A DNA stretch of 64,000 nucleotides from Erwinia rhapontici. Lineage in GTDB: Bacteria; Pseudomonadota; Gammaproteobacteria; Enterobacterales; Enterobacteriaceae. Position 1 is the first letter of the stretch. The number at the start of each line of letters is the position of its first letter. Under the pieces are notes generated by a model, which was not told the origin of the DNA, ran no database searches, and saw only the letters and a list, made by a program, of their open reading frames with translations. The translations under genes and the position numbers were made by a program. Positions 9,293 through 20,141 of this stretch are shown here, piece by piece. The DNA lies in NCBI RefSeq assembly GCF_012271765.1, contig NZ_VRKO01000013.1:235960-299959 (forward strand). Direction: 5' to 3'.

Positions 9293-10993
9293 TCAGACGA
9301 TGTCGACGGGCGGCGGTATCCACGCACGGGAGAAATCAAACCAGCCCCAGGCGTTTAATCGTATGCCTTCAACATCCGGCGGTGCACTGACCTGATAACG
9401 ATAGTTAAACAGCGGGGTGATCACCGCATCCAACATTAGTTGCTGGTACAACGTTTTTAACCGCTGGTGGCGTTGCTCCAGATCCGGGTAACGCTGCAGG
9501 TCATCTAAATGTGTCAGCAGCATTTTCCAACCTGCGGCACCGGATAATATCGGCCACATCGGGTCGAGCCGCAGCCAGCTCTCCAGCGTAAACATCGGCG
9601 CTTCGCCAATTAGCCTGTCGCCCATAATCAGGCCAGCCTGTGCAAGTAACGGATAATCTTGCCAGTTTTTTTGTGGATGAAAATGCAGCGTCAACTGACA
9701 TCCCTGAGTGGCAAGCAGTTGCTGAAGCTTTGCCGCCATAGCGTGCAGCTCCACCGGCAGGTGGTAGTGCAAGCTAAGTTGTGCAGGCAGGATGATATCG
9801 GGTTCGGGTTGCCAGTCAGGTATGTGCCAGCCCGGCAGCATTTCACTGCTGGGCGTGATGAGTCCTTCTTCTAATGGCAGCTGTTCAATAATGCCGGACT
9901 GATGTACCAGCGACATAATGTGCCGGGCCTGAGCGGGCGAGAGCCCCGCGCGTTCACCTATCGCCAGATAACAGAATCCGAGGCTGATACGCTGGCTAAC
10001 CGGTTGAAGGGCTTTTAAATCCTGCTGTGCACCAATGGCGATCTGAACAGGATGGCGGCAGCTGGTGCCCAGTCCGGGGTCGAAAAGCTGTGGTGCAATC
10101 CAGTATTCAATCGCCTGCATTAGTGGATGTGTAGCGTGATACCAGCCGTGACTTTCCAGACGCAGCAAAGCAGGCGAATTGACCATCAACCGCCACGGCC
10201 CGGTGCCAATATCCGGATTATCCGGGTGCGGAAGCAGGCAGGGGACACTTGCCAGACGATGTGCCAGCCAGTTGTCCTGCGTATGCAGATCGATGCGCAC
10301 GCACAGTGCATGGGCCTGGATAACCGTTTTGACGCTGGACAGCAGACGCTGACCGACCGGGCTGTCCAGGATCATGAGTAGCCGTTGTTGCAGTTGCCCG
10401 GTGGTGACCGCTTCGCCATGATGCCAGCGCAACTGCGGGCGCAAAAAAAAGAACCAACTCAGGCCATCATCACTGACTTGCCAGTGATGGGCCAGATCCG
10501 GCACGGCGTCATCTCCTGACAGGCGGCTTAATCCGGCAAAGACCTGCTGGGCCAGATGCTGTTCAGCACGGCCGGGCTGCATAAGCGGGCGCAGGGGGTC
10601 AAGCGAGCGGTAATAGGGAATACGTAACGTTGGCTGGTTGTTCTGCCATTGTCCGCCCATAAAAGGCTGGAGGAGCTGACTGAGTTGCTCCGGGGCCAGA
10701 GGCACAAGTTGCAGAGCGTGTTGTGGATGGCCGTTATCGAGCTGCTGCAACATCAGTTCACTGCGCAGCGTGGCGGGAGATTGCAGAAAGGTCAGAAGGC
10801 CACGTTTTCCACGCCCGGATGAGGCATGCCACGTCAGCCAGCCGCATGACTGCCACTGGCGCAGCAGGGTGCGTATATGCCGCTCACTGCAAAAACAGCA
10901 CTGAGCGATATCAGCGACACTGGTTGACTGAGGTTGCCCGGCGCTGTGTTGCCACAAACGCTGATACTGGTTCAAACGATTGAGTTGTCTCAT
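9293..10993 (-). CDS. ybaE: SgrR-like transcriptional regulator YbaE
   Basis: 566 residues. An N-terminal winged-helix domain (about 1-115, with CFCSERHIRTLLRQW) is fused to a solute-binding-protein-like domain related to dipeptide-binding proteins (about 160-560). This is the SgrR architecture. SgrR activates a small RNA during sugar-phosphate stress. The ligand and targets of YbaE are not known to me. There is no signal peptide, so it acts in the cytoplasm. It is divergent from cof and upstream of queC on the same strand, as in E. coli. Confidence 0.9.
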   Translation of the reverse strand: MRQLNRLNQYQRLWQHSAGQPQSTSVADIAQCCFCSERHIRTLLRQWQSCGWLTWHASSGRGKRGLLTFLQSPATLRSELMLQQLDNGHPQHALQLVPLAPEQLSQLLQPFMGGQWQNNQPTLRIPYYRSLDPLRPLMQPGRAEQHLAQQVFAGLSRLSGDDAVPDLAHHWQVSDDGLSWFFFLRPQLRWHHGEAVTTGQLQQRLLMILDSPVGQRLLSSVKTVIQAHALCVRIDLHTQDNWLAHRLASVPCLLPHPDNPDIGTGPWRLMVNSPALLRLESHGWYHATHPLMQAIEYWIAPQLFDPGLGTSCRHPVQIAIGAQQDLKALQPVSQRISLGFCYLAIGERAGLSPAQARHIMSLVHQSGIIEQLPLEEGLITPSSEMLPGWHIPDWQPEPDIILPAQLSLHYHLPVELHAMAAKLQQLLATQGCQLTLHFHPQKNWQDYPLLAQAGLIMGDRLIGEAPMFTLESWLRLDPMWPILSGAAGWKMLLTHLDDLQRYPDLEQRHQRLKTLYQQLMLDAVITPLFNYRYQVSAPPDVEGIRLNAWGWFDFSRAWIPPPVDIV

Positions 10994-11096
10994 CTCACCT
11001 TAAACCCGGAACAGTTTAAAAAAAGTATTCACTATTAGTTCCGTAAATGCCAGAGGATACTCAGTGCAGATGAAAAACCCATCAACCGGAGAGAAA

Positions 11097-11915
11097 ATGG
11101 TGCGTCTTGCTGCATTTGATATGGATGGTACGTTGCTGATGCCTGACCATCAGTTGGGGCAACAAACCCTGCTCAGTCTGCGCGCGCTCCAGGCGCACCC
11201 GGTACAGCTCACTTTTGCCACCGGGCGTCACTTTATGGAGATGCAGCCGCTCATGCGGAATTACGATCTGCCGGCTTTTCTTATCAGCGGTAACGGCACA
11301 CGTATTCATGATCCGTTCGGTGAGCTGCTTTATGCCAGCGATTTGCCACCGGCGGTGGCAAGGCGGGTGATCCATAGCCACTGGGATACGCGTGCCAGCC
11401 TTCACGTTTTTAACGACAGCGGCTGGTTTACTCACGACGAGCTCCCGGAGATTTTACAAGCCCATCAGCTGTCTGATTTCCGTTATCAGGTCATTGATCT
11501 GCGTACTCTTCCCGAACACCAGGTGACTAAAGTCTGCTTTATCGCTGATTATCAGGAGCTGTGCGCGCTAAAAATTCAGCTGCGCGAGGCTCTGGGAAAC
11601 AGCGCTCACCTCTGTTTTTCCGCGCAGGATTGTCTCGAAGTACTGCCTCTGGACTGTAACAAAGGGGCGGCGCTGGCACATCTGACTGCGAGGCTCGGCG
11701 TGTCGATGGCGGAGTGCATGGCGTTTGGTGATGCAATGAACGATCTGGAGATGCTGGGGCGCGTGGGTCACGGTTTCGTTATGCGCAATGCGATGCATGA
11801 ACTGAAATCACAACTGCCCCATTTACCGGTTATTGGCGATTGTGCGACACAGGGCGTGTCTCATTACCTCAACCACTGGCTTACCACACCACACCTGGTC
11901 TATTCCCCCGAATAA
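11097..11915 (+). CDS. cof: HAD-family phosphatase Cof (HMP-PP phosphatase)
   Basis: 272 residues from the ATG at 11097, as in E. coli; the frame is open from 11064 but the 11097 start has GGAGAG upstream and the family N-terminus [14 protein letters not shown]. It is a class IIB (Cof-type) HAD phosphatase with nucleophile motif DMDGT and the metal motif GDAMND near the C-terminus. E. coli Cof hydrolyses the thiamin intermediate HMP-pyrophosphate and several sugar phosphates. Confidence 0.95.
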   Translation: MVRLAAFDMDGTLLMPDHQLGQQTLLSLRALQAHPVQLTFATGRHFMEMQPLMRNYDLPAFLISGNGTRIHDPFGELLYASDLPPAVARRVIHSHWDTRASLHVFNDSGWFTHDELPEILQAHQLSDFRYQVIDLRTLPEHQVTKVCFIADYQELCALKIQLREALGNSAHLCFSAQDCLEVLPLDCNKGAALAHLTARLGVSMAECMAFGDAMNDLEMLGRVGHGFVMRNAMHELKSQLPHLPVIGDCATQGVSHYLNHWLTTPHLVYSPE

Positions 11916-11964
11916 TCAGTTCATTGGTCAGTGTGCCGGACAAGGATGTCCGGCTTTTTCGTTT

Positions 11965-12897
11965 TTAACGGCGCAAGACGGGATTTGCCACCCGTGAAGG
12001 CGGGTGGCTTCGCGCACCACGATACAGTGTGAGTAAAATCCCCAGTAAAAATGGCAACAGCAGTAGTAACGATTCGCGGCTGATACTACTGCCATTGATT
12101 TCACTTTCCAGCGTGATGGCGATCAGCGGGAACACCAGAAAAACCAGTGATGCCTGAAACGGCCGGGCGACCTGCTGCAAAGCAAAGTAGGCCAGAATAC
12201 CGCCCACGCCAGCGACGACACCCAAATAAGCGATAGCCAGCAGCGCCTGCGGAGCAAAGGTAGTGACATCGGGAGCTTCCGTCAGCCCTGCCAGCGTCAG
12301 TATTAATCCCGCACCGAGGCAGGGCAGCGCGTTGTAGCTCAGCACTGAAATTCCGCCACAGCGCTTTTTACACTGAACGTACATCACTGCGTGAATAAGC
12401 ACGGCAGCGACCAGGGCCAGAATTCCACGTATCTGGCTTTCGCCGCTGTCGCGGGTTTCATGCCACAGGATCGTGCTTAATGCGCCAAGACTGATGGCCA
12501 GCCCGAGCAGCTGTTGACGCGAGGTTCGTTCGCGCAGAAACAGCAGGGAAGCCGCGAGGACGGCGGCGGGCATGGTAGCAAAGATAATCGCCGCCAGGCT
12601 GGAAGAGGTATAGCGTTCGCCATAAATCATCAGCGTAAATGGAATGGCGAAATAGAACAGCATAACGCAGAGTTGAAAACTTCGCTGGCCTGCCGGAAAC
12701 AATAGCGGGGCTTTTTTATAACGCGCCAGCAGCAGGAGCAGCGGGGCGGCGCAGAGAAAGCGCAGACCGGTGGCAAAGGCAGGGGGAACGGTAGCAACGG
12801 TCATTTTCATCGCCATCCATGTGGTCCCCCATGTGAGAGCTACGGCGCTGAATAAAGCTATGATCAACAGGTTACGGTAAGTGTTGGTATGCATCAT
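11965..12897 (-). CDS. EamA/DMT-family transporter
   Basis: About 310 residues with ten predicted membrane helices in two EamA repeats, ending in a basic tail. Members of this superfamily commonly export amino acids or metabolites. An ATG at 12903 would add two residues, but AGGG lies six bases before the ATG at 12897, which I prefer. The gene is divergent from decR with about 100 bp between them. A transporter beside an Lrp/AsnC-type regulator is often that regulator's target, and DecR in E. coli responds to cysteine, so export of cysteine or a related compound is a reasonable inference. It is not part of the E. coli decR locus. Confidence 0.85.
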   Translation of the reverse strand: MMHTNTYRNLLIIALFSAVALTWGTTWMAMKMTVATVPPAFATGLRFLCAAPLLLLLARYKKAPLLFPAGQRSFQLCVMLFYFAIPFTLMIYGERYTSSSLAAIIFATMPAAVLAASLLFLRERTSRQQLLGLAISLGALSTILWHETRDSGESQIRGILALVAAVLIHAVMYVQCKKRCGGISVLSYNALPCLGAGLILTLAGLTEAPDVTTFAPQALLAIAYLGVVAGVGGILAYFALQQVARPFQASLVFLVFPLIAITLESEINGSSISRESLLLLLPFLLGILLTLYRGARSHPPSRVANPVLRR

Positions 12898-12999
12898 GGT
12901 CATCCCTGAATGAGCTAATGGTGAGTCACCAGATTAACCAAACGGCAGGGGAAAAGGTTGCTATAATAGTGCTGCATTTTTGGCTTGTAGGAGAAAATT

Positions 13000-13473
13000 T
13001 TGCTACCAATACCGCTGGATAAAAAAGATCGCTTGCTGTTAAACCTGCTCCAGCAGGATTGCACGCTCTCTCTGCAGGCGCTGGCTGATGCCGTCAGCCT
13101 GACCACCACTCCCTGCTGGAAGCGCTTGAAAAGACTGGAGGATGAAGGCTATATTCGCGGCCGGGTTGCTTTACTCGATGGTGAAAAGCTTGGACTGAGT
13201 CTTACCGCCTTTGTTCTAATCAAAACTCAGCAGCACAGCAGCCTGTGGTATCAGCAATTTGTTGATGTGGTACAGGCGATGCCGGAAGTCATGGGTTTCT
13301 ACCGGATGGCCGGAGAGTATGACTATCTGCTGCGCGTGCAGGTTGCAGATATGAAAAGCTACGATGGTTTTTACAAACGGTTGGTGAACGGCGTACCGGG
13401 TCTGATCGATGTCACTTCGAGTTTTGCGATGGAAGAGATAAAATACACCACCGCTTTGCCGGTTGCCCTTTAA
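13000..13473 (+). CDS. decR: Lrp/AsnC-family regulator DecR (YbaO)
   Basis: 157 residues from a TTG start that has AGGAG seven bases upstream. The N-terminal helix-turn-helix ([25 protein letters not shown]) is followed by the RAM/Lrp ligand-binding domain with [20 protein letters not shown]. coli DecR (YbaO) activates cysteine desulfidase and uptake genes (cyuAP) in response to cysteine. Here it sits between a divergent EamA exporter and mdlA, which follows after 24 bp on the same strand. Confidence 0.93.
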   Translation: MLPIPLDKKDRLLLNLLQQDCTLSLQALADAVSLTTTPCWKRLKRLEDEGYIRGRVALLDGEKLGLSLTAFVLIKTQQHSSLWYQQFVDVVQAMPEVMGFYRMAGEYDYLLRVQVADMKSYDGFYKRLVNGVPGLIDVTSSFAMEEIKYTTALPVAL

Positions 13474-13497
13474 CCAGCCGATAATCAGGACATTTTT

Positions 13498-15273
13498 TTG
13501 CGACTTTTTAGCCAACTAAGCTGGTATTTTTTGCGCGAATGGCGCCGCTATCTCGGTGCGGTTTTGCTGTTAATCGTGATTGCCTTGCTGCAACTCCTGC
13601 CACCACATGTGGTGGGAAAGATCGTCGATGGCGTCAGTCGCGATGGGATGAGCAACGGCCAACTGATGATGTGGGTTGGCGTGATGCTGGCTACGGCAAT
13701 CATCGTCTATTTATTGCGTTATGTCTGGCGCGTGCTGTTGTTCGGTGCCTCCTATCAGTTGGCGGTAGAACTGCGTGAAGATTTTTATCGCCAGCTCAGC
13801 CGTCAGCACCCCGGATTCTATTTACGCCATCGTACCGGTGATCTGATTGCCCGTGCCACTAACGATGTTGACCGGGTGGTGTTCGCGGCAGGCGAAGGCG
13901 TACTGACGCTGGTGGATTCACTGGTGATGGGCATGGCCGTACTGATTGTGATGAGTACCCAGATTAGCGGTACCTTAACCCTGCTTGCCCTGTTACCGAT
14001 GCCGATCATGGCGCTGGTGATCAAACGTTACGGCGACCAGTTACATCATCGCTTTAAGCTAGCCCAGGCTGCTTTCTCCTCGCTAAACGACCAGACGCAG
14101 GAAAGCCTGAGCAGCATCCGTATGATTAAAGCCTTCGGGCTGGAAGATCATCAGTCAGGCCAGTTTGCGGCGATTGCTAAAGACACCGGAGAGAAGAATC
14201 TGCGCGTGGCGCGGGTGGATGCACGCTTCGATCCGACGATCTACATCGCTATTGGCATGTCAAATCTGCTGGCGATTGGCGGCGGCAGCTGGATGGTCTG
14301 GCACGGCACAATGACCCTCGGGCAGCTCACCAGCTTTGTCATGTATCTGGGGCTGATGATCTGGCCCATGCTGGCGCTGGCGTGGATGTTTAATATTGTC
14401 GAGCGTGGCAGCGCCGCCTGGACACGAATCCAGGCATTGTTAGCAGAAGCGCCTGCCGTGGTTGATGGAGACAAACCGTTGCCAGAGGGGCGCGGCCTGT
14501 TGCAGATTTCGGTGCGGGAGTTTTGTTACCCCGGGGCGCAGCAACCTGCGTTGCGTAATCTGAAGGTTCAGGTTAATCCAGGGCAAATGCTGGGGCTTTG
14601 TGGCCCAACGGGATCGGGTAAAAGCACTTTACTCAGTTTGATCCAGCGTCACTTCGATATTGATCAGGGCGATATTCGTTACCACGATATCCCTCTGCCG
14701 CAGTTGCAGCTCGATGGCTGGCGTAGCCGACTGGCGGTAGTCAGTCAGACGCCATTCCTGTTCTCCGACAGCGTCGCTAACAATATTGCGCTGGGGTGTC
14801 CTGGTGCAACGCAAAGTGAGATTGAGCACGCTGCACAGCTTGCCTTTGTTCATGACGACATTTTACGGCTCCCTGAGGGCTATCAAACTGAAGTGGGCGA
14901 ACGTGGTGTGATGCTGTCGGGTGGGCAGAAACAACGTATCTCCATTGCCCGGGCATTGCTGCTGAATGCCGAGATTCTGGTGCTGGATGATGCCCTCTCT
15001 GCGGTAGATGGCCGCACTGAACACCAAATCCTGCATAACCTGCGCAGTTGGGGCGAAGGACGTACGATTATTATCAGCGCTCATCGTCTCTCTGCCCTGA
15101 CCGAGGCCAGTGAAATTCTGGTCCTGCAACACGGGCAGGTTGCGCAGCGTGGCGATCATGAGCAACTGGCCGCCGCTTCAGGCTGGTATCGCGATATGTA
15201 CCGTTACCAACAGCTGGAAGCGGCACTGGACGACGATGAAGATGAAACAGAACAGGGAGCTGCGCATGGCTAA
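13498..15273 (+). CDS. mdlA: ABC exporter subunit MdlA
   Basis: 591 residues from a TTG start, with AGGA about ten bases upstream. It has an N-terminal six-helix ABC exporter domain and a C-terminal nucleotide-binding domain with Walker [10 protein letters not shown] and signature LSGGQ. The residue after the Walker B aspartate is Asp in place of the catalytic Glu ([11 protein letters not shown]). That is typical of one half of a heterodimeric exporter, with MdlB supplying the complete site. It is related to the BmrCD/TM287-288 type of multidrug exporter; the substrate is not known. Its end overlaps mdlB by 8 bp. Confidence 0.95.
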   Translation: MRLFSQLSWYFLREWRRYLGAVLLLIVIALLQLLPPHVVGKIVDGVSRDGMSNGQLMMWVGVMLATAIIVYLLRYVWRVLLFGASYQLAVELREDFYRQLSRQHPGFYLRHRTGDLIARATNDVDRVVFAAGEGVLTLVDSLVMGMAVLIVMSTQISGTLTLLALLPMPIMALVIKRYGDQLHHRFKLAQAAFSSLNDQTQESLSSIRMIKAFGLEDHQSGQFAAIAKDTGEKNLRVARVDARFDPTIYIAIGMSNLLAIGGGSWMVWHGTMTLGQLTSFVMYLGLMIWPMLALAWMFNIVERGSAAWTRIQALLAEAPAVVDGDKPLPEGRGLLQISVREFCYPGAQQPALRNLKVQVNPGQMLGLCGPTGSGKSTLLSLIQRHFDIDQGDIRYHDIPLPQLQLDGWRSRLAVVSQTPFLFSDSVANNIALGCPGATQSEIEHAAQLAFVHDDILRLPEGYQTEVGERGVMLSGGQKQRISIARALLLNAEILVLDDALSAVDGRTEHQILHNLRSWGEGRTIIISAHRLSALTEASEILVLQHGQVAQRGDHEQLAAASGWYRDMYRYQQLEAALDDDEDETEQGAAHG

Positions 15274-17029
15274 TGTCACTCAATTGTGGCCAACCATTAA
15301 ACGGCTGCTCTCCTACGGTGCGCCGTGGCGTAAGTCCCTGAGCCTGGCCGTGCTGATGCTGTGGGTGGCCGCTGCCGCCGAAGTGTTGGGACCTGTTTTA
15401 GTCAGCTACTTTATCGACAATATGGTGGCAAAACACCGTATGCCTGTTGGACTGGCCGCTGGCCTTGTAGTCAGTTTTCTGCTGTTGCAACTGTTGGCGG
15501 CGGCGCTGCATTATTGTCAGGCACTGTTATTTAATCAGGCCGCCGTTGGCGTGGTACAGCGCCTGCGTACTGATGTGATGGATGCTGCACTTCGCCAGCC
15601 TTTGGGCGCATTTGATACCCAGCCGGTCGGGCAGATTATTTCGCGTGTTACCAATGATACCGAGGTGGTACGTGATCTCTACGTGACCGTTGTTGCCACT
15701 GTATTGCGCAGTGCAGCGCTGGTGGGGGCGATGCTGGTGGCGATGTTCAGTCTTGACTGGCGCATGGCGCTGGTTGCCATCACCATTTTCCCGGCGGTAC
15801 TGATCGTTATGCTGATTTACCAGCGTTACAGCACGCCGATTGTGCGCCGGGTGCGCAGCTATCTGGCAGAAATCAATAACGGCTTCAATGAAGTCATCAA
15901 TGGCATGAGTGTGATCCAGCAGTTTCGCCAGCAGGCTCGTTTCGGTGAACGTATGGGGGAGGCCAGCCGCTCTCATTATATGGCGCGTATGCAGACGCTA
16001 AGGCTGGATGGTTTTCTCCTGCGACCGCTGCTCAGCCTGTTTTCTGCCATGATCCTGTGCGGATTGATGATGCTGTTCGGTTTTTCTTCTGTAGGGTCGA
16101 TTGAGGTCGGCGTGTTATATGCCTTTATCAACTACCTCGGGCGCCTGAATGAGCCGCTAATCGAACTGACGACCCAGCAATCGATGCTGCAACAGGCGGT
16201 GGTGGCGGGTGAGCGTATCTTTGAACTGATGGATGCGCCACGTCAGCCATATGGCGATGACAACACGCCACTTGCCAGCGGCAGTATCGATATTCGTGAT
16301 GTGACCTTTGCTTATCGCACTGGCCGCCCGGTGTTAACGGATATTAACCTGTCTGTGCCATCGCGCCATTTTGTCGCGCTGGTCGGGCACACCGGCAGTG
16401 GAAAAAGTACGCTCGCTAACCTGCTAATGGGATATTACCCGCTCAGCCAGGGCGAGATCAAACTGGACGGACGTCCACTCGCCTCCCTCAGCCATGCCGC
16501 GTTGCGGGGGAGTGTGGCGATGGTACAACAGGATCCAGTGGTGCTGGCCGATACTTTCTTTGCCAATGTCACGCTGGGACGGGATATTAGCGAGGATGCC
16601 GTCTGGCAGGCGCTGGAAACGGTACAGCTGGCGGCACTGGCACGTGAGTTACCTGAAGGGATCCATACGCGCTTAGGGGAGCAGGGCAATAATCTCTCCG
16701 TTGGACAGAAACAGCTGTTGGCAATGGCGAGGGTGCTGGTGGCCACACCTCAGATCCTGATCCTGGATGAAGCGACCGCGAATATCGATTCCGGTACGGA
16801 ACAGGCTATCCAGAAAGCCCTGCAGATCGTGCGTCAGCGTACTACGCTGGTGGTGATTGCTCACCGACTGTCAACCATCACCGAAGCCGATACCATTATG
16901 GTATTGCACCGTGGGCAGGCAGTGGAGCGTGGCAGCCATCAGCAACTGCTGGCTGCACAAGGGCGCTACTGGCAGATGTACCAACTACAACTTGCGGGTG
17001 AGGAGCTGGCAGTGGCAGAGAGCAGCTAA
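15266..17029 (+). CDS. mdlB: ABC exporter subunit MdlB
   Basis: 587 residues from the ATG at 15266, inside the last codons of mdlA, preceded by GGGAG. This start matches the E. coli N-terminus ([11 protein letters not shown]); the longer frame upstream is mdlA sequence. It has a six-helix membrane domain, Walker [10 protein letters not shown], a degenerate signature LSVGQ, and a complete Walker B with Glu ([10 protein letters not shown]). Paired with MdlA this gives one consensus and one degenerate ATP site. The 8-bp overlap implies translational coupling. Confidence 0.95.
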   Translation: MANVTQLWPTIKRLLSYGAPWRKSLSLAVLMLWVAAAAEVLGPVLVSYFIDNMVAKHRMPVGLAAGLVVSFLLLQLLAAALHYCQALLFNQAAVGVVQRLRTDVMDAALRQPLGAFDTQPVGQIISRVTNDTEVVRDLYVTVVATVLRSAALVGAMLVAMFSLDWRMALVAITIFPAVLIVMLIYQRYSTPIVRRVRSYLAEINNGFNEVINGMSVIQQFRQQARFGERMGEASRSHYMARMQTLRLDGFLLRPLLSLFSAMILCGLMMLFGFSSVGSIEVGVLYAFINYLGRLNEPLIELTTQQSMLQQAVVAGERIFELMDAPRQPYGDDNTPLASGSIDIRDVTFAYRTGRPVLTDINLSVPSRHFVALVGHTGSGKSTLANLLMGYYPLSQGEIKLDGRPLASLSHAALRGSVAMVQQDPVVLADTFFANVTLGRDISEDAVWQALETVQLAALARELPEGIHTRLGEQGNNLSVGQKQLLAMARVLVATPQILILDEATANIDSGTEQAIQKALQIVRQRTTLVVIAHRLSTITEADTIMVLHRGQAVERGSHQQLLAAQGRYWQMYQLQLAGEELAVAESS

Positions 17030-17045
17030 ATCGCTGCCGTTGCGC

Positions 17046-17104
17046 TGCACCAAATTCAGGCGAATAACCACTCAATAACCCTACAAATGCACCGCTCTAA
17101 CGCA
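17046..17104. promoter_or_regulatory. NtrC-like half-sites upstream of glnK
   Basis: TGCACC occurs at 17046-17051 and at 17088-17093, each with a poorly matching second half (CAGGCG and AACGCA) at NtrC spacing. They look like weak companions to the strong dyad at 17108-17124. Confidence 0.4.
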
Positions 17105-17106
17105 TA

Positions 17107-17130
17107 GCGCACCTTTCTGGTGCGTTTTTT
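17107..17130 (+). terminator. mdlB terminator that also matches an NtrC enhancer site
   Basis: GCGCACC and GGTGCG form a hairpin followed by six T, an intrinsic terminator for mdlB. The same dyad, GCACC-TTTCT-GGTGC, matches the NtrC consensus GCACY-N5-RGTGC. Its centre lies about 143 bases upstream of the expected glnK start site, a distance typical of NtrC enhancers. Confidence 0.7.
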
Positions 17131-17232
17131 CTATGCTCCTTTCTGTGCCTTTCTTTTCTCTGTGATCTGCGTCTCAGCTACGACTCAGACCAGCTCTGAC
17201 TAATCGTCTGAAAAATTCAGATTTTTAAACTC

Positions 17233-17248
17233 TGGCACAGCCTTTGCT
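17233..17248 (+). promoter_or_regulatory. Sigma-54 promoter of glnK-amtB
   Basis: TGGCAC-AGCCT-TTGCT is an essentially perfect -24/-12 element with the GG and GC dinucleotides at the required spacing. It lies 54 bases before the glnK start. E. coli glnK-amtB is a known NtrC/sigma-54 operon. Confidence 0.93.
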
Positions 17249-17301
17249 TTAATCATTTCGTGTCGCTGAAACAACCTATTTTTTTACCTGGAGGGGATCG
17301 T

Positions 17302-17640
17302 ATGAAGCTGGTTACCGTGGTAATCAAACCGTTCAAACTGGAAGACGTGCGTGAAGCACTGTCGTCAATCGGCATTCAGGGTCTGACCGTCACTGAAGTC
17401 AAAGGCTTCGGCCGCCAGAAAGGGCATGCAGAACTGTATCGCGGTGCTGAATACAGCGTGAACTTCCTGCCAAAAGTAAAAATTGATATTGCTATTGCTG
17501 ACGACCAGCTTGATGAAGTGGTTGATGTGATTAGTAAAGCGGCCTACACAGGCAAAATTGGTGACGGGAAGATCTTCGTTGCAGAACTGCAACGTGTCAT
17601 CCGTATTCGCACCGGCGAAACTGACGAAGCAGCACTGTAA
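17302..17640 (+). CDS. glnK: Nitrogen regulatory PII protein GlnK
   Basis: 112 residues from the ATG at 17302, preceded by GGAGGGG. The frame is open 14 codons upstream, but those overlap the sigma-54 transcription start. This trimeric PII protein binds ATP/ADP and 2-oxoglutarate, is uridylylated at Tyr51 (in the T-loop ELYRGAEYSV), and plugs the ammonium channel AmtB when nitrogen is sufficient. It is co-transcribed with amtB. Confidence 0.98.
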   Translation: MKLVTVVIKPFKLEDVREALSSIGIQGLTVTEVKGFGRQKGHAELYRGAEYSVNFLPKVKIDIAIADDQLDEVVDVISKAAYTGKIGDGKIFVAELQRVIRIRTGETDEAAL

Positions 17641-17674
17641 TTCGGGGCTCAGAATTGTGATGGGATGGGACAAA

Positions 17675-18961
17675 ATGAAAAAACTCGCTAAGTTAGGCCT
17701 CGCCGGTGTTGCTCTTTTACCGTCGCTGGCAATGGCCGCTGCTCCTGCAGTAGCCGACAAAGCTGATAACGCCTTTATGATGATCTGCACCGCGCTGGTG
17801 CTGTTTATGACAATCCCTGGTATTGCATTGTTCTACGGCGGCCTGATTCGCGCCAAGAACGTGCTGTCGATGCTGACTCAGGTTGCCATGACCTTCGCGA
17901 TGGTCTGTGTGCTGTGGATGGTTTACGGCTACTCACTGGCGTTCAGCGAGGGCAACGCCTTCTTCGGTAGCTTCAACTGGGCAATGCTGAAAAATATCAC
18001 CCCTACTGCGGTGATGGGGTCTTACTATCAGTACATCCACGTGGCGTTCCAGGCATCCTTCGCCTGTATCACCGTGGGTCTGATTGTCGGTTCCATCGCA
18101 GAACGTATTCGTTTCTCTGCATTGTTGATCTTCGTTGTAATCTGGCTGACCTTCGCTTACCTGCCAATTGCACACATGGTATGGGCAGGCGGCTTCCTGG
18201 CGGCTGACGGCGCGCTGGACTTTGCGGGCGGTACTGTTGTTCACATTAACGCCGCGGTAGCAGGCCTGGTGGGTGCTTACCTGGTGGGTAAACGTGCTGG
18301 TTTCGGTAAAGAAGCTTTCAAACCCCATAACCTGCCGATGGTGTTCACCGGTACGGCTATTCTGTACTTTGGCTGGTTCGGCTTCAATGCAGGTTCTGCC
18401 AGCGCTGCTAACGAAATCGCGGGTCTGGCCTTCCTCAACACCGTGATTGCTACAGCAGGTGCGATGCTGAGCTGGACCTTCGGTGAGTGGGCGCTGCGCG
18501 GTAAGCCATCTCTGCTGGGCGTCAGCTCTGGCGTGATTGCCGGCCTGGTGGCTATCACCCCAGCCTGCGGCTATGTGGGTGTGGGCGGTGCACTGATTAT
18601 TGGTTTGGTTGGTGGATTAGCCGGTCTCTGGGGTGTGACCATCCTGAAGAAATGGCTGCGTGTTGATGACCCTTGTGATGTGTTCGGTGTTCACGGTGTG
18701 TGCGGTATCGTAGGCTGCATCCTGACCGGCGTATTTGCCTCCTCTTCACTGGGCGGCGTGGGTTATGCCGAAGGCGTCACCATGGGCCATCAGGTCTGGG
18801 TACAGCTGTTCAGCGTCGGTCTGACCATCGTCTGGACTGCGGTTGTTGCCTTCATCGGTTTCAAAGTTGCCGATATGATTGTGGGCCTGCGTGTTCCGGA
18901 AGATCAGGAGCGTGAAGGTCTGGACGTCAATAGCCATGGCGAGAATGCTTACAACCAGTAA
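17675..18961 (+). CDS. amtB: Ammonium channel AmtB
   Basis: 428 residues from the ATG at 17675, equal to E. coli AmtB. A cleaved signal peptide (ending around MAAAP) is followed by eleven membrane helices. The family signatures are present, including the pore histidine regions PIAHMVWAGG and FGVHGVCGI. The trimer conducts ammonium/ammonia and is gated by GlnK. The ribosome-binding site is weak (GGGA), consistent with coupling to glnK 34 bp upstream. A strong terminator follows. Confidence 0.98.
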   Translation: MKKLAKLGLAGVALLPSLAMAAAPAVADKADNAFMMICTALVLFMTIPGIALFYGGLIRAKNVLSMLTQVAMTFAMVCVLWMVYGYSLAFSEGNAFFGSFNWAMLKNITPTAVMGSYYQYIHVAFQASFACITVGLIVGSIAERIRFSALLIFVVIWLTFAYLPIAHMVWAGGFLAADGALDFAGGTVVHINAAVAGLVGAYLVGKRAGFGKEAFKPHNLPMVFTGTAILYFGWFGFNAGSASAANEIAGLAFLNTVIATAGAMLSWTFGEWALRGKPSLLGVSSGVIAGLVAITPACGYVGVGGALIIGLVGGLAGLWGVTILKKWLRVDDPCDVFGVHGVCGIVGCILTGVFASSSLGGVGYAEGVTMGHQVWVQLFSVGLTIVWTAVVAFIGFKVADMIVGLRVPEDQEREGLDVNSHGENAYNQ

Positions 18962-19020
18962 GTGATTGCTGTGCTGAAGGCTGAAGAAAAGTAGTGCGCT
19001 AAAAAATAATAAAAGACGAA

Positions 19021-19046
19021 GCGGGCCATCATGGCCCGCTTTTTTA
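19021..19046 (+). terminator. Intrinsic terminator after amtB
   Basis: GCGGGCCA (19021-19028) and TGGCCCGC (19032-19039) form an 8-bp stem with a TCA loop, followed by seven T. It lies between convergent amtB and tesB. Confidence 0.88.
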
Positions 19047-19055
19047 TGCCTCTGA

Positions 19056-19916
19056 TTACGAACGCTGGCGGATCACCCCTTCCTGCACCGTCGATGCCAC
19101 CAGCACACCCTGCTGGTTCCAGAACTCACCGCGCACAAAACCACGGGCACTGGAGGCAGAAGTGCTCTCTACGCTGTACAGCAGCCATTCGTTGAGGTCA
19201 AAGGGACGGTGGAACCACATCGAGTGGTCAATGGTGGCGACTTGCATACCTGGCTCCAGAAAACCTTTTCCGTGAGGCTGCAATGAAACAGGCAGGAAGT
19301 TGAAGTCAGACGCATAGCCCAGCAGATACTGATGAATGCGTTTATCCTCCGGCATGCTGCCGTTGGCGCGTAGCCAGGTATAGCGGGCGGGTTTACTGAC
19401 ATGTCCTTTGAGTGGGTTATGGAACTCCACCGGGCGGATCTCAAAGGGTTTTTCGGATAAAAACTTATCACGAGCCTTCTCTGGAATGTATTGCGCCAGT
19501 TGGCGAGCAATGTCTGTCTCAGAGGGCAAGTTATCCGGCCCTGGAACCTCAGGCATTGTTTTCTGATGTTCAAAGCCGCTTTCTGGCCCCTGGAATGAAG
19601 CCGTCATATAAAAAATGGGCTTGCCGTTCTGCACGGCTTTTACCCGGCGGGCGCTAAAGCTCTGGCCATCGCGCAGATTTTCCACATCATAAATGATCGC
19701 TTTCTGGCTATCGCCCGGGCGCAGGAAATAGCTATGGAAGGAGTGGATAATGCGATCCTGTGGAACGGTTTGTTTGGCCGCATACAACGCCTGGCCGACC
19801 ACCTGTCCACCAAACACCTGGCGCAAACCCAGATCTTCGCTCTGCCCACGAAACAGACCCTCTTCCAGCGTCTCCAGGTCCAGAAGATTTAACAAGTTTT
19901 GTAACGCCTGGCCCAT
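19056..19916 (-). CDS. tesB: Acyl-CoA thioesterase II TesB
   Basis: 286 residues from the ATG at 19916, the E. coli length, with GAGGAA eight bases upstream. The frame is open a further 44 codons but that part has no family similarity. It has a double hotdog fold, with [15 protein letters not shown] in the first half and the conserved [12 protein letters not shown] segment in the second. It hydrolyses medium- and long-chain acyl-CoAs in the cytoplasm; the physiological role is broad and non-essential in E. coli. Confidence 0.96.
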   Translation of the reverse strand: MGQALQNLLNLLDLETLEEGLFRGQSEDLGLRQVFGGQVVGQALYAAKQTVPQDRIIHSFHSYFLRPGDSQKAIIYDVENLRDGQSFSARRVKAVQNGKPIFYMTASFQGPESGFEHQKTMPEVPGPDNLPSETDIARQLAQYIPEKARDKFLSEKPFEIRPVEFHNPLKGHVSKPARYTWLRANGSMPEDKRIHQYLLGYASDFNFLPVSLQPHGKGFLEPGMQVATIDHSMWFHRPFDLNEWLLYSVESTSASSARGFVRGEFWNQQGVLVASTVQEGVIRQRS

Positions 19917-20141
19917 ATTCTGTTCCTCAATAGTTTTATCGCCACCAGTTTGCGAGATCCGACCAGTTAGCGTCAACGACTGTTTATGCGATCTGTGTGG
20001 GAAGCTGATAAAGCCAGACTTGCGGTGCTTCCAGGAAAAAATCAGCAACTTGTGCCAGAATTAAAGCTACGCAGACAGTAAAAACTGTCTTTGTGCGGCG
20101 AAGTGACTGCCGTAAGCATTGATCGGAAGGAGAAACTATCA

